Part shown: in pieces, positions 6,538-15,159 of the stretch | Layout: each line of letters opens with the position of its first letter | How positions within the stretch are numbered: position 1 is the first letter of the stretch | Assembly: GCA_035631875.1 (NCBI GenBank) | Contig: DASQHX010000009.1 | Location: forward strand, 301,281 to 365,280 | Reading direction: 5' to 3' | DNA length: 64,000 nucleotides | Origin: Nitrosopumilaceae archaeon | GTDB taxonomy: Archaea; Thermoproteota; Nitrososphaeria; Nitrososphaerales; Nitrosopumilaceae | The notes under the pieces: model-generated | Databases searched by the model: none | Seen by the model: only the letters and a program-made list of their open reading frames with translations | Told to the model about the DNA's origin: nothing | Position numbers and translations under genes: made by a program

Positions 6538-9195
6538 CTATCCTGATGTACAGCCGCTGTATCCACATTCTATACAGACATTACATCCTTCTGCAAAGAC
6601 CAAGTTGTTTTTGCATGTTGGACATAGTCTTTCTTCTATCTGTTCTTGGGTAAGTGGAACTTGTGGGGATTGTACTGATGTTTCTGGAATCTTTATCTGC
6701 AATGCTTTTTCGGTTTGTGCTTTTAGATATGGATTTGTGACATTTTTTGCAACATAATCTGTTACATACTGACTTGGAGTTACTTGGAATATTTTTTGTA
6801 CATTATCACCAGTCATATGTAAGACTTGTTCATGTCTCGAACCATCTCTATATATCGTGATTCCTTTGAGTCCAAGCTCATGTGCTATTAGATATGCTGC
6901 TTTGATATCTTCAGCAGTCACATCATATGGCATGTTAATTGTCTTTGCAATGGCATTTCCAATCCACTTTTGCCACACAGCTTGTGCCATAAGGTGATCA
7001 GCCCAGTGTATGTCCATTGCTGTAACAAATATTTTCTGCATCCATTCTGGAATTTCTGGAATTCCTTTCAGTGAACCATAGTTATTTGCGATTTTTTCTA
7101 GTATTTGATCGTTGTATAGTCCATGTTCTTTGAGAACTTCTTCAAAGATTTTGTTTGTGTAAAAGAATCTTCCAACAGTTACACGTTTTTCAAATGCTAA
7201 AGCAAACATTGGTTCCATTCCATTTGAGCAATCACCAATCATTGATAAAGTACCCGTAGGAGCTACTGTAGTTGTCAGTACGTTTCTAATACCATGCTTT
7301 TGGATCTTGCTAATTAATGCATCCCAATCATACGAGCGACCATTCTTTGGTTTTTCGTAATATCCTGCCACAGGTATTTTTCCTTCAGGAAATTCTGTTT
7401 TTTCACATAATGGAAATGCGCCTCGTGTTTTTGCCAAGGCTACACTTTCTTCCATGGAATAGTAAGTTAATGCTTCAGCAAGTTTTTCTTGGAATTCGTA
7501 ACCTTCTTGTGAATTATACGGAATTCGTAGCTTAAAGAGAAGATCTGCAACCCCCATGACACCAAGTCCAATTCTGCGTGAATCCTTTGATGCCTTATCG
7601 ATCTCAGGAATTGGATAATTGTTAACATCTATAACATTATCCAAGAATCTTGTTGTCTTTCGAATTGTCTCTTCATATCTTTGCCAATCAAATTCATATT
7701 GTCCATCAGCTTTTCGTTTAACATAGTTTGCCAGATTGATAGATCCCAGATTGCATGATTCATATGGATACAAACTTTGTTCTCCACAAGGATTTGTAGC
7801 TCGTATTGGTCCACCTCTAGCTTTTGCAAATACATTGTATTTGTTGATAAGATCAAAGAAGATTAGACCGGGTTCAGCACTTTTCCAAGCTGAAAGTGCA
7901 ATTAGATCAATTAGTTGGTGTGCATTTATTTCTCGTACTGGTGAGTTATCACGTGGACTTCGAAGAGTATATTTTCCATCTTTTGAATTTACAAGTGCAT
8001 CCCAGAAATCTTCCCATACCCCAACACTTACGTTAAAGTTTTCTAAAACGCCTGGTTTTGTTTTTGCAGTAACAAATTTTTCAATATCAGGATGCCATGA
8101 TTCGATAATTCCCATGTTTGCACCTCTTCGTTTCCCTCCTTGTTTAACAACTTCAGTTACTGTGTTTATAATATTCATAAATGACACAGGACCAGAGGCA
8201 ACGCCAGATGTAGATGCTACCATATCTCCTTCTTCTCTAAGATCAGAATAGTTGATGCCTACTCCTCCACCAGATTTGAAAATTAATGCTGCATCTGAAG
8301 ACGATTTCATTATTTTCTCCATATCATCAGGCATGGCAAGCACAAAGCAAGCTGAGAGCTGACCCAGTCTACCACCCGCATTCATCATAGTGGGAGAATT
8401 TGGTAGAAAGTCTTGTGAGACCATTAGATCATAATATTCTGAGATTCTCTCTGCATATTGATCAAATTTTCTTGCTGCAAGCATGGTAAGAAATTCTTTT
8501 ATGCCTACTTTCATCTGACCATGCTTGGCCAAGTCTGTGTAGTGAATGATTAATGACCTAAAATGCCATTTGTTAAGAAGATACTTGCCAATCTTGAATT
8601 TGTAATCAAAGTCATCGAGTTTATCAAGATATCGTGAAGCTTCCTCTATGTTTTGTGTATTTCCTCCTTCTACTGCAAATATGGTAGAATCCTTTAGTAG
8701 ATCTCCAATTCCAACCAAAATTGCTACTCGTTCAAACATCTCTCCTGGACTTTCAATTATTGTTCCCTTGTTATTGCGCATCAGGTATCGTGATGCCAAA
8801 ACTCTCAGGCAGTTAAGATCAAACTTCTTTGCTACACTATCAAGAGATTTGGAATCAAGAACCTTCATTTTTTCTTCTCGAAGTTTTCTTCGTTCGTGTC
8901 TGTAAAGTATATAGGCTTTGGCAATTTCACCAAGTCCTTCATCTATTAAAGTAGATTCAACCATATCTTGTACGTCTTCCACGCTTGGTGCACCAGTAGC
9001 AGAATAACCTTGATTAACAAGTTTCTCCATTACTCGATCTGCCAATTTATCAGCCAAGCTGTGTTCTGGTCTACCACAAGCAACTAAAGCCTTGTATACT
9101 GCGTTTGAAATTTTGTCCTTCTGGAAATTTAACACTCGACCGTCGCGTTTTTTTACTTCAATGATCGAGTTCTCTATTTGTGAAAAATCTGTCAA
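6538..9195 (-). CDS. nrdJ: Adenosylcobalamin-dependent (class II) ribonucleoside-diphosphate reductase
   Basis: 885 residues; reduces ribonucleotides to deoxyribonucleotides using a cobalamin-generated thiyl radical. The order is N-terminal ATP-cone (IIEVKKRDGRVLNFQKDKI..., residues 12-100), the reductase barrel with MNAGGRLGQLSACFVLAMP, GGGVGINYSDLR, NPCGEQ and TVAPTGTLSMIGDCSNG, and a C-terminal CPTC...CNVC-type cysteine segment for re-reduction. Start is TTG at 9195: no in-frame ATG lies upstream before a stop, and a GGGGAG stretch 5 bases upstream can serve as a ribosome site. A decayed second copy of its first 18 codons lies at 9361-9414. Confidence 0.95.
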   Translation of the reverse strand: MTDFSQIENSIIEVKKRDGRVLNFQKDKISNAVYKALVACGRPEHSLADKLADRVMEKLVNQGYSATGAPSVEDVQDMVESTLIDEGLGEIAKAYILYRHERRKLREEKMKVLDSKSLDSVAKKFDLNCLRVLASRYLMRNNKGTIIESPGEMFERVAILVGIGDLLKDSTIFAVEGGNTQNIEEASRYLDKLDDFDYKFKIGKYLLNKWHFRSLIIHYTDLAKHGQMKVGIKEFLTMLAARKFDQYAERISEYYDLMVSQDFLPNSPTMMNAGGRLGQLSACFVLAMPDDMEKIMKSSSDAALIFKSGGGVGINYSDLREEGDMVASTSGVASGPVSFMNIINTVTEVVKQGGKRRGANMGIIESWHPDIEKFVTAKTKPGVLENFNVSVGVWEDFWDALVNSKDGKYTLRSPRDNSPVREINAHQLIDLIALSAWKSAEPGLIFFDLINKYNVFAKARGGPIRATNPCGEQSLYPYESCNLGSINLANYVKRKADGQYEFDWQRYEETIRKTTRFLDNVIDVNNYPIPEIDKASKDSRRIGLGVMGVADLLFKLRIPYNSQEGYEFQEKLAEALTYYSMEESVALAKTRGAFPLCEKTEFPEGKIPVAGYYEKPKNGRSYDWDALISKIQKHGIRNVLTTTVAPTGTLSMIGDCSNGMEPMFALAFEKRVTVGRFFYTNKIFEEVLKEHGLYNDQILEKIANNYGSLKGIPEIPEWMQKIFVTAMDIHWADHLMAQAVWQKWIGNAIAKTINMPYDVTAEDIKAAYLIAHELGLKGITIYRDGSRHEQVLHMTGDNVQKIFQVTPSQYVTDYVAKNVTNPYLKAQTEKALQIKIPETSVQSPQVPLTQEQIEERLCPTCKNNLVFAEGCNVCIECGYSGCTSG

Positions 9196-9224
9196 ATGAC
9201 TCCCCGCAGACCTAAGAAAAGGGA

Positions 9225-9235
9225 GTTAAATAAAG
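9225..9235 (-). promoter_or_regulatory. Candidate TATA box for nrdJ
   Basis: On the minus strand CTTTATTTAAC, centred about 35 bases before the TTG start, which would leave a leader of roughly 9 bases containing the GGGGAG ribosome-site-like stretch at 9200-9205. Confidence 0.4.
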
Positions 9236-9320
9236 ATTGAGGCAAAAAATATTTTTCCAAAGATCGACTTTGGATCAACTTTATTGACACCATTACTATT
9301 TTCATAGTTTTAGATCTGTA

Positions 9321-9336
9321 TAGAACCCAAATAAAT
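9321..9336 (-). repeat. Direct repeat copy 1 in nrdJ spacer
   Basis: Plus-strand TAGAACCCAAATAAAT, identical to 9507-9522. Similarity continues on both sides (AGTTTTAGATC... before, TTCAA...GATC after). Lies 126 bases upstream of the nrdJ start. Confidence 0.75.
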
Positions 9337-9360
9337 CTTCAAGAAGATCCACATTCATAT

Positions 9361-9414
9361 ATCGCGTTTTTTAACTTCAATGATCGAATTTTCTATCTAT
9401 AAAAAATCTGTTAG
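9361..9414 (-). pseudogene. Decayed fragment of nrdJ 5' end (18 codons)
   Basis: Aligned with nrdJ codons 1-18 (9142-9195) without gaps, 45 of 54 bases match. It reads LTDFL*IENSIIEVKKRD: the start TTG became CTA, codon 6 CAA became TAG, and the match ends after KKRD, followed by a stop. Most remaining differences are synonymous, so the copy was probably coding when duplicated. Same strand as nrdJ and 219 bases upstream of the nrdJ start. Confidence 0.85.
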
Positions 9415-9436
9415 TATTTCTACATCACGGACTAGG

Positions 9437-9473
9437 CAAGAAGCCACTTATGTACACATATGGAAGCTTCTTG
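9437..9473. repeat. Nested inverted repeat upstream of nrdJ
   Basis: Outer arms CAAGAAGC (9437-9444) and GCTTCTTG (9466-9473) are perfect complements. Inside, TATGT (9449-9453) and ACATA (9456-9460) form a second dyad, and CCA/TGG a third short one. Could be an operator for the HTH protein encoded just upstream or an RNA hairpin in the transcript; no T-run follows. Confidence 0.6.
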
Positions 9474-9506
9474 TAGTCTCCTGTAGCCCTAGTTTTTAGA
9501 TCGTCA

Positions 9507-9522
9507 TAGAACCCAAATAAAT
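9507..9522 (-). repeat. Direct repeat copy 2 in nrdJ spacer
   Basis: Identical 16 bases to 9321-9336. Lies 93 bases upstream of the decayed nrdJ start (9414), compared with 126 for copy 1 and the real start, which fits two diverged copies of the same promoter segment. Confidence 0.75.
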
Positions 9523-9630
9523 TTTCAAAAAATTGATCTAAATTTCAGGTAAATAAGATTATATTCTATAATTTTTTAAAAAATGTTATTCATAAATATT
9601 AATAAGATCTATTCAATGTTTAAGGAAATT

Positions 9631-11724
9631 TTAGGCAAGTATGTATGGTGATTTGCAAGTAGGACATTTGTCAGTAAGTTTTTCTTCCTTTAGGCCACAA
9701 TTACTACAAATATGCACCTTTCGTATTGGCCTGAATGAACTTACAAGTTCACTTGTTTTTTCTATAGCCTTTTTTATTATTGCTGCATCTGCGTTATCTG
9801 GGATTTTTAATTGTACTAGCAATCCACCATTAAGAGCTTTTGACATGTGATTAGCCTCAACAATTTTATCTGTTTTTAGATTCATTCCTTCTATTTCTGG
9901 AGCATTTAGTACTATTCCTTCAGAATATGATTCGCCTTCTACGTATTGGAGAACAGACATCTTACCATATTTTTCCCCATCCAAGGCTGAAAATCGTGCT
10001 GCCGCATCGCTTTCAGTCATAGATATGGTAACATTATCACCCATCTCTTTTCCTTTCTTGGTTGCTACTTCCATTGCTGTTGCTATAACTTTAGAGAATA
10101 TTTCTTGTCCAGCTTTGTTATTTTCATATCCAAGTATTCCAAACACTGCCTCCTTTAAGCCGATCAGATTAACTACTAAGGTAACTGAGCCCTTTTGCAT
10201 GTATTGGGTATTATTTGCAAGAATTGGATTAAGTCCGCGTCTAGTTAGATCTGATATTTCCTTCTTCCTAAGTGACATTGCTGCAAGTGCAGGCTTCATC
10301 AAGAGTGCAAGACGTGCTCTAAAGTATGTTTCATCTTTATTGGATTCAAATGCAAGTCTAGGCATATTAATTGAAAGTGACTGAAGGTTAATTGTAGTTC
10401 CAGTAGTTTTTGCATCTCCTCGTAAGATTCCTTTATTTGATACAATACCCTTTGAAAAGCTTACACGCCCTCCTAGTGCAATAATTTCAGAGAGTATATC
10501 GGAAAACTCGCTAACTTTGCCTTTTTCATAGTCTATTATAATACCAATTGAAGGAGTGGGTGTTGATTTTACATATTTTTTGTAACTTTCAAGTATTACA
10601 CCTATTAATTTTGAATCACTTCCAAGTGAGATTCTAAAGGAAGCAAGTGTACCATTTTTACTGTATCTTGGAGCAGTTGATGTTGCTGCAAATGCACTTG
10701 TAATCTTTTCTTCTACTTCACCAAGATTTTTTGAATATTTTTGCAAAATTGTTACTAATCCATCCATTATCACTTCCTGTGATGCTTCTCTAAACAATAA
10801 TGAAGTGAGTAACGATAATGATGTAGCAAGTTCATCTAATGTATTTATTGGAGGCACCCTAGTTACTCCAAGGAATTTTCCTCGAAGATCTATACCGTCT
10901 TCTAAGAGTTCTTTGATGTTTACAAATACTGTATCTGGTAAAAGTGACCATATTCCAGTATTTGTTATATGAATATCTCCTGAAAGATGTGAATCAGCAA
11001 CATCTTTTGGTAGTGTGTTTAGAACCAGATGTTCTCCAAAGACTGTTTGACCAGTCTTAAAGAGGAGACCCTCTACACCATTATGAATACCATCCACGTT
11101 TGTTATCATTTCATGAATGTCATATGCAGGAAGCCCAAACCTAGCAAGTTTATGCCTATAATCCTCATGTCCTTGCTCTAAAAGGACAGAATTTACCATT
11201 TCACGTATCAATGAGGCAGTAAGGTATGAAGTTTGGAATTTGTAGATACGGTTTTCTACCTCTTCAGTTATTTTTTGGGCAAGTTCAAGTGGAAGGCTAC
11301 CTTCACGTACAAGAGACTGGATTATCTTATGTGAGTTAAACTCCTCTATTGATTCATGTGAGGTTCTGACATACATCTTGCCACTCTCTATTATAGAGCG
11401 TTCTTCAATTTGTCTAGCAAGACTTAGGACTAGTTTTCCTAAATTTGTAATAGTGTAACGTCTTTCTGATTTATTCAGAGCCACTAGAGATTGTCTTAGT
11501 AGTTTTCTTAAGTGGTATGCAAATTTACCACTTTCTTTTTTTGATTTAAATCCAGCAAGAGATTTTAATTCTGAATAAGTAAGAGGTCCTTTTGAATTTA
11601 GGATACGTAAAATATCGATCCTGTTCGGGCTTGCCATTACCGAAAAGATCATTCTTACACGTTTTGATGCTGATTGTAAAATACCTCCTCGCTTTTGCTC
11701 ACCAAAGTCCTCACTCAGTTCCAT
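9631..11724 (-). CDS. HTH / ATP-cone / NrdD-like protein, catalytically dead; putative nucleotide-sensing regulator
   Basis: 697 residues in three parts. (1) Residues 20-110: ArsR-like winged helix (MASPNRIDILRILNSKGPLT, FAYHLRKLLRQSLV). (2) Residues 115-200: ATP-cone (YVRTSHESIEEFNSHKI...). (3) From about 205: class III RNR (NrdD)-like fold, with SHLSGDIHITNTG matching the NrdD GDIHxHDL block, ending in a zinc ribbon with Cys673, 676, 687 and 690. These four are the only cysteines, so the thiyl Cys and the NrdD N-C motif are absent, and no glycyl-radical RxxGY motif follows the zinc ribbon. It therefore cannot be a normal reductase. Position upstream of nrdJ suggests a regulator, comparable in logic to bacterial NrdR; that role is inference. 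ATG start at 11724. Confidence 0.75.
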   Translation of the reverse strand: MELSEDFGEQKRGGILQSASKRVRMIFSVMASPNRIDILRILNSKGPLTYSELKSLAGFKSKKESGKFAYHLRKLLRQSLVALNKSERRYTITNLGKLVLSLARQIEERSIIESGKMYVRTSHESIEEFNSHKIIQSLVREGSLPLELAQKITEEVENRIYKFQTSYLTASLIREMVNSVLLEQGHEDYRHKLARFGLPAYDIHEMITNVDGIHNGVEGLLFKTGQTVFGEHLVLNTLPKDVADSHLSGDIHITNTGIWSLLPDTVFVNIKELLEDGIDLRGKFLGVTRVPPINTLDELATSLSLLTSLLFREASQEVIMDGLVTILQKYSKNLGEVEEKITSAFAATSTAPRYSKNGTLASFRISLGSDSKLIGVILESYKKYVKSTPTPSIGIIIDYEKGKVSEFSDILSEIIALGGRVSFSKGIVSNKGILRGDAKTTGTTINLQSLSINMPRLAFESNKDETYFRARLALLMKPALAAMSLRKKEISDLTRRGLNPILANNTQYMQKGSVTLVVNLIGLKEAVFGILGYENNKAGQEIFSKVIATAMEVATKKGKEMGDNVTISMTESDAAARFSALDGEKYGKMSVLQYVEGESYSEGIVLNAPEIEGMNLKTDKIVEANHMSKALNGGLLVQLKIPDNADAAIIKKAIEKTSELVSSFRPIRKVHICSNCGLKEEKLTDKCPTCKSPYILA

Positions 11725-11791
11725 GGCATGTCTAGATAGTATCGGTAAATAAGATTTGTGACTAAATTGATCCTTAAACTAGTATTTTTGA

Positions 11792-11953
11792 TCAGTTTTT
11801 CTGTACATCTACTGTAAACTCAGAAGATGAAAGTGTTTGCCCACAAGAAGGACATTTATTGTTGTATGGTCTGATAACTTCTTTAACAGATTTTAACATG
11901 CGCATATTTGCAATTTTAGCACCGCATTTTCCGCATACAACATCAACTGACAT
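11792..11953 (-). CDS. Small zinc-ribbon protein (53 aa)
   Basis: 53-codon frame: MSVDVVCGKCGAKIANMRML, then a linker, then NNKCPSCGQTLSS. Two CxxC pairs (CGKC and CPSC) about 26 residues apart make a classical zinc ribbon. Function unknown; small ribbons like this are often transcription or translation accessory proteins. Lies between the NrdD-like gene and the DUF35/thiolase pair, all on the minus strand. Confidence 0.75.
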   Translation of the reverse strand: MSVDVVCGKCGAKIANMRMLKSVKEVIRPYNNKCPSCGQTLSSSEFTVDVQKN

Positions 11954-12023
11954 GCGATCAGTTTCAGATAAAATTATAAAAGAACTGTTTTGTGTTTTTT
12001 TTAATCAGTTTAATAAATTTGAT

Positions 12024-12398
12024 TTACAGTTTTTCAATCAACATTCCACGTTCATCATATCCAACAATTCTTACTCTTGTTCCAAGTGGAAGATCTGCGG
12101 GGGACTGTATATCTGACATAAATCCTGAAATTCGAAGATCTATACCATCTAGATTCATTACCACCCAAGCATATGGAACGTATTTTTCATATCCGTCTGG
12201 TGGAACCGTTATTATGGTATAGGTTACAACTGAGCCTTTTCCCTCAATGAATATATTTTCAAATCCCTTATTTCCACAATTTTGGCAGAAATAGGTGGTA
12301 ACTAGGTGTAAATGTCCACATTTTGTGCATTTTCGGGCAAGAACCTTACCTTCCTTGGCACTATTGATGAATTCTTCTTTTGTTAACAATTTATACAC
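12024..12398 (-). CDS. DUF35 / OB-fold zinc-ribbon protein, thiolase partner
   Basis: About 124 residues. A rubredoxin-like zinc ribbon (KCTKCGHLHL and YFCQNCGNKGF) is followed by an OB-fold (GKGSVVTYTIITVPPDGYEKY...DLRISGFM). This family forms complexes with thiolases and hydratases and binds acyl-CoA. The frame is open back to an ATG at 12440, but that would overlap the thiolase by 50 bases. GTG at 12398 (8-base overlap with the thiolase stop) or TTG at 12389 fits better, because the conserved part begins LLTKEEFINSAKEGK. Translationally coupled to the thiolase. Confidence 0.85.
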   Translation of the reverse strand: MYKLLTKEEFINSAKEGKVLARKCTKCGHLHLVTTYFCQNCGNKGFENIFIEGKGSVVTYTIITVPPDGYEKYVPYAWVVMNLDGIDLRISGFMSDIQSPADLPLGTRVRIVGYDERGMLIEKL

Positions 12399-13545
12399 TT
12401 TTGAATATGTGAACAGCGCAGCTTGCACCTGTTGCGCCAAAGTTATGTGTTAAACCGATTTTAGCATCTTTTATTGTTCTTTCTCCAGCTTTTCCTGTTA
12501 ACTGATCAAAGACTTCAACTACTTGTCCAATTCCAGTAGCACCAATTGGGTGTCCTTTTGATTTTAATCCTCCTGATGGATTAATTGGTATAGCTCCATT
12601 TAGTCTGGTCATTCCTTGTCGTACAGCTTCAACTGCTTTTCCTTTTTCAAAAAATCCCAAGTCTTCAGTATCAACTAGTTCTGCAATTGTAAAACAATCA
12701 TGTACTTCAGCAAAATCAATATCCTTTGGTATTATTCCCGCCATCTTGTATGCAGCTTGAGCAGCAATCTTTGTACTTGGAATTGTTGTAATGTGTTCTC
12801 TTCCTTGTAATGCTGCAGGAGATCCTCCCCTCCCTGACCCCACGACTTGGATGTAATTTTTTGTATGCTCTTTTGCAAATTTTTCGCTGCATATAATCAC
12901 TGCACTAGCTCCGTCTGAAAATGGACAGCAATCATATAATTTAAGTGGGCTTGCAACAACAGCAGATTTCATAACATCATCAATTGTAATTTTTTTTCTC
13001 AGATGTGCTTTTGGATTTAGCAAACCGTTATCGTGATTTTTTATTGCGACCATTGCAAGATCTTCTTCTGTTGCTTTGAATTCAGCTAGATAAGCTCTTG
13101 CCATTGATGCAAAGAGTCCTGGAAATGACGCACCTGCTCCTCCTTCATAAAAAAAATCAGAGCAATATGAAAAATATGTTGTAGTCCATTCTGTACCTGT
13201 ATGAGTTACTTTTTCTACTCCTGTTGCTAAGACTGCATCATAAAATCCAGCTGCAACATTTGCATAAGCTTCTCGAAATGAAACAGATCCACTCCCACAT
13301 GCTGATTCAATTGATAAAGACGGAACTTCTGGAATACCAAGATCACTCATAATAACTGGCCCCAAGTGAACCTGTTTATCGGCTATACCAAATACATTAG
13401 AAATGTAACCTGCCTGAATTTCTTTTGGTTCTATTCCTGCACTCTCAATAGCATCAACTGATGCCTGAATTGCTATGTCTGTAATGCTATCTTGTAATTT
13501 ACCATATTTTGTGCTGCCTGCACCAATAACACAAACCTTTTCCAC
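12391..13545 (-). CDS. Archaeal thiolase (acetyl-CoA C-acetyltransferase / SCP2-thiolase family)
   Basis: 384 residues. Catalytic Cys83 in SIESACGSGS, the HDCFTIAELV block replacing the usual His region, NPSGGLKSKGHPIGATG, and C-terminal THNFGATGASCAVH give the full thiolase pattern. Such thiolases cleave acetoacetyl-CoA to two acetyl-CoA; in thaumarchaeal carbon fixation this closes the 3-hydroxypropionate/4-hydroxybutyrate cycle. Whether this paralogue does so cannot be decided here. It overlaps the DUF35 gene, its usual structural partner. Start ATG at 13545. Confidence 0.88.
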   Translation of the reverse strand: MEKVCVIGAGSTKYGKLQDSITDIAIQASVDAIESAGIEPKEIQAGYISNVFGIADKQVHLGPVIMSDLGIPEVPSLSIESACGSGSVSFREAYANVAAGFYDAVLATGVEKVTHTGTEWTTTYFSYCSDFFYEGGAGASFPGLFASMARAYLAEFKATEEDLAMVAIKNHDNGLLNPKAHLRKKITIDDVMKSAVVASPLKLYDCCPFSDGASAVIICSEKFAKEHTKNYIQVVGSGRGGSPAALQGREHITTIPSTKIAAQAAYKMAGIIPKDIDFAEVHDCFTIAELVDTEDLGFFEKGKAVEAVRQGMTRLNGAIPINPSGGLKSKGHPIGATGIGQVVEVFDQLTGKAGERTIKDAKIGLTHNFGATGASCAVHIFKSV

Positions 13546-13608
13546 AAATCTCGCTGACTAGATTCCCTATAAAAATTCTTCATTAATGTTCAATTACAAG
13601 ATCATGTT

Positions 13609-14085
13609 ATGATAGTGATGCAAGGAAAAAAAAATTCTCAGATTCAGATCTCAGTAAAGAGAAAAACAGTAGATTCAAGAAACTCTGTCAAAATTAATGA
13701 AAGAAAAATTGTAAAGATGAAAAATGAGATTAAACAATATTATGATAAAAACGGATATCTTTCTTGGTCTGCAAGAAAAAAGAAATACATCATACTTGGA
13801 ACAAATTCTCCAGTAAATGGATTGGTTGAATGTCCTCAGTGTCATATTGGAAAGCTTATGGTAATACGTTCTCGTACAACAAAAAAAAGATTCATTGGAT
13901 GTTCAAATTATTATAATGGATGTAGAGCATCATCACCACTTATACAAAGAGGAATGCTTTGTACAACTAAAATTTTATGTAAGTTTTGTTCTTGGCCAAT
14001 TGTTCTTTTTAGATATTCTAGAAAACAAAAATGGATAAGACAGTGTGCAAATATAAAATGCAAAACAAGAGAAATTAAATCTTAA
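13609..14085 (+). CDS. Topoisomerase-type C4 zinc-finger protein
   Basis: 158 residues. A Lys-rich N-terminal segment (1-45) is followed by two C4 zinc fingers: ECPQCHIGKLMVIRS...FIGCSNYYNGC (about residues 74-104) and LCKFCSWPIVLFR...RQCANIKC (about 122-152). The first is typical of the C-terminal fingers of type IA topoisomerases, so the protein probably binds single-stranded nucleic acid. No catalytic topoisomerase domain is present. The stop overlaps the convergent nitrilase gene by 11 bases. Confidence 0.72.
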   Translation: MIVMQGKKNSQIQISVKRKTVDSRNSVKINERKIVKMKNEIKQYYDKNGYLSWSARKKKYIILGTNSPVNGLVECPQCHIGKLMVIRSRTTKKRFIGCSNYYNGCRASSPLIQRGMLCTTKILCKFCSWPIVLFRYSRKQKWIRQCANIKCKTREIKS

Positions 14086-14884
14086 AATCTGTATAGATAT
14101 CTGTTCTTCTATTTTGTAAGAGCGGTAAATTTTTTCTTACCTGACGCACTCTGTCAAGTGAAATGTCAACAATCCCAATTCCTTCTCTTTTTTTCATATC
14201 CAATAATATTTTTCCATATGGATCAACTACCACGCTTCGTCCACAGTACATGTTACCAACTTGATCGGGTGAAATAAGATAACAGCCATTTTCAATTGCA
14301 CGCGTTTTGTTTATAGTTATCCAATGTTCCTCTTTCATCGTACCTTTTACCCATGCAGATGGTGCTACAAGAATTTCTGAACCAGCAGATGCAAGTGTTC
14401 TAGACATTTCAGGAAATCGCAAGTCATAGCAAATCATCATTCCCATCTTCCCTATTGTTGTTCTAGTTGGTTTTACAATTTTAGATCCAGCATAAAGCTT
14501 GTTAGATTCTTTAAAACCAAGTGCGTCATAAAGGTGAATTTTTCTGTATTTTGATAATACCTTGCCATTTTTATCAATAAGAAAAGTGGTATCGTATACA
14601 CGATCAATTTTTGGACTTTTTTCATAAAATGTTCCTATTACTTGAATAGAATTTTGTCTTGCAGATTTTGAAATTGAATGAACGAATTCTCCATTGATTG
14701 TTTCAGCTAAACTTGCAAGCTCTTTTGGAGATTGAGAGGCTGTTGTATAGAACATCATAAATTCTGGAAATGCACATAGTTTTGCTCCACGTTTTGCAGC
14801 TTTGTTTATGTAACCAAGAATTTTTTTTAGATTTTTTTTCTTATCAATATCTGCTTTTAATTGTACAAGTGCAACTTTTGTCAT
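14075..14884 (-). CDS. Carbon-nitrogen hydrolase (nitrilase superfamily, Nit2/omega-amidase-like)
   Basis: 269 residues with the full nitrilase catalytic triad: Glu41 (CAFPEFMMF), Lys115 (KYRKIHLYD) and Cys152 (MMICYDLRFPE). Family members hydrolyse amides such as omega-amides or deaminated glutathione; the exact substrate is not evident. Length is normal. Start ATG at 14884 (MTKVALVQLKA is the typical N-terminus). Confidence 0.87.
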   Translation of the reverse strand: MTKVALVQLKADIDKKKNLKKILGYINKAAKRGAKLCAFPEFMMFYTTASQSPKELASLAETINGEFVHSISKSARQNSIQVIGTFYEKSPKIDRVYDTTFLIDKNGKVLSKYRKIHLYDALGFKESNKLYAGSKIVKPTRTTIGKMGMMICYDLRFPEMSRTLASAGSEILVAPSAWVKGTMKEEHWITINKTRAIENGCYLISPDQVGNMYCGRSVVVDPYGKILLDMKKREGIGIVDISLDRVRQVRKNLPLLQNRRTDIYTDFKI

Positions 14885-14919
14885 AAATTTTGTATAGAGA
14901 GTTAAAATAAAAATGTAGT

Positions 14920-15096
14920 TTAAAGAGGATTTCCAGCCATATACCAGTTTTCTTTAGGGTTTTCCTCAAAGACCACAATGACATGATTTTCTTTGGTCTT
15001 GAGAATTTCTACTGCAGATTTTGTTATTGCTTTAGCAAAATCCTCTTTTTGTTTTTGTGTTCTGCCAGGATACATTGAAATAGTAATTAATGGCAT
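14920..15096 (-). CDS. 4-oxalocrotonate tautomerase-family protein (58 aa)
   Basis: 58-codon frame beginning MPLITISMYPGRTQKQKED and containing ENHVIVVFEENPKENWYMAG. Pro2, which becomes the catalytic N-terminal proline after Met removal, and the downstream FEE...NW block are typical of the small tautomerases. Physiological substrate unknown. Upstream of the nitrilase gene in the same orientation, separated by 35 bases, so possibly co-transcribed. Confidence 0.85.
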   Translation of the reverse strand: MPLITISMYPGRTQKQKEDFAKAITKSAVEILKTKENHVIVVFEENPKENWYMAGNPL

Positions 15097-15159
15097 GTGT
15101 TTTTATTAAGTCAAGTAGAATTTATTCCTTGATATATCACGATATAAAATAGTGATCTT

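Larger units (their letters stand above)
9196..9630. other. 435-base nrdJ leader spacer with repeats, no intact gene
   Basis: No open frame of useful length. Reading from nrdJ outward it holds a TATA-like stretch on the minus strand (about 9225-9235), a 16-base element repeated at 9321 and 9507, a decayed copy of the nrdJ start, and a nested inverted repeat at 9437-9473. The order suggests an old tandem duplication of the nrdJ promoter plus 5' end. Confidence 0.7.

Noticed and set aside
7736-8251. 171-codon plus-strand frame
   Set aside because: Lies inside nrdJ on the other strand; the nrdJ motifs there (NPCGEQ, GGGVGINYSDLR) show the real reading.
9196-9630. Cobalamin riboswitch before the B12-dependent reductase
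   Set aside because: No B12-box or riboswitch-like fold recognised, and such riboswitches are bacterial; repeats explain the spacer better.
10025-10384. 119-codon plus-strand frame
   Set aside because: Antisense shadow of the NrdD-like gene; no independent start signal or domain.
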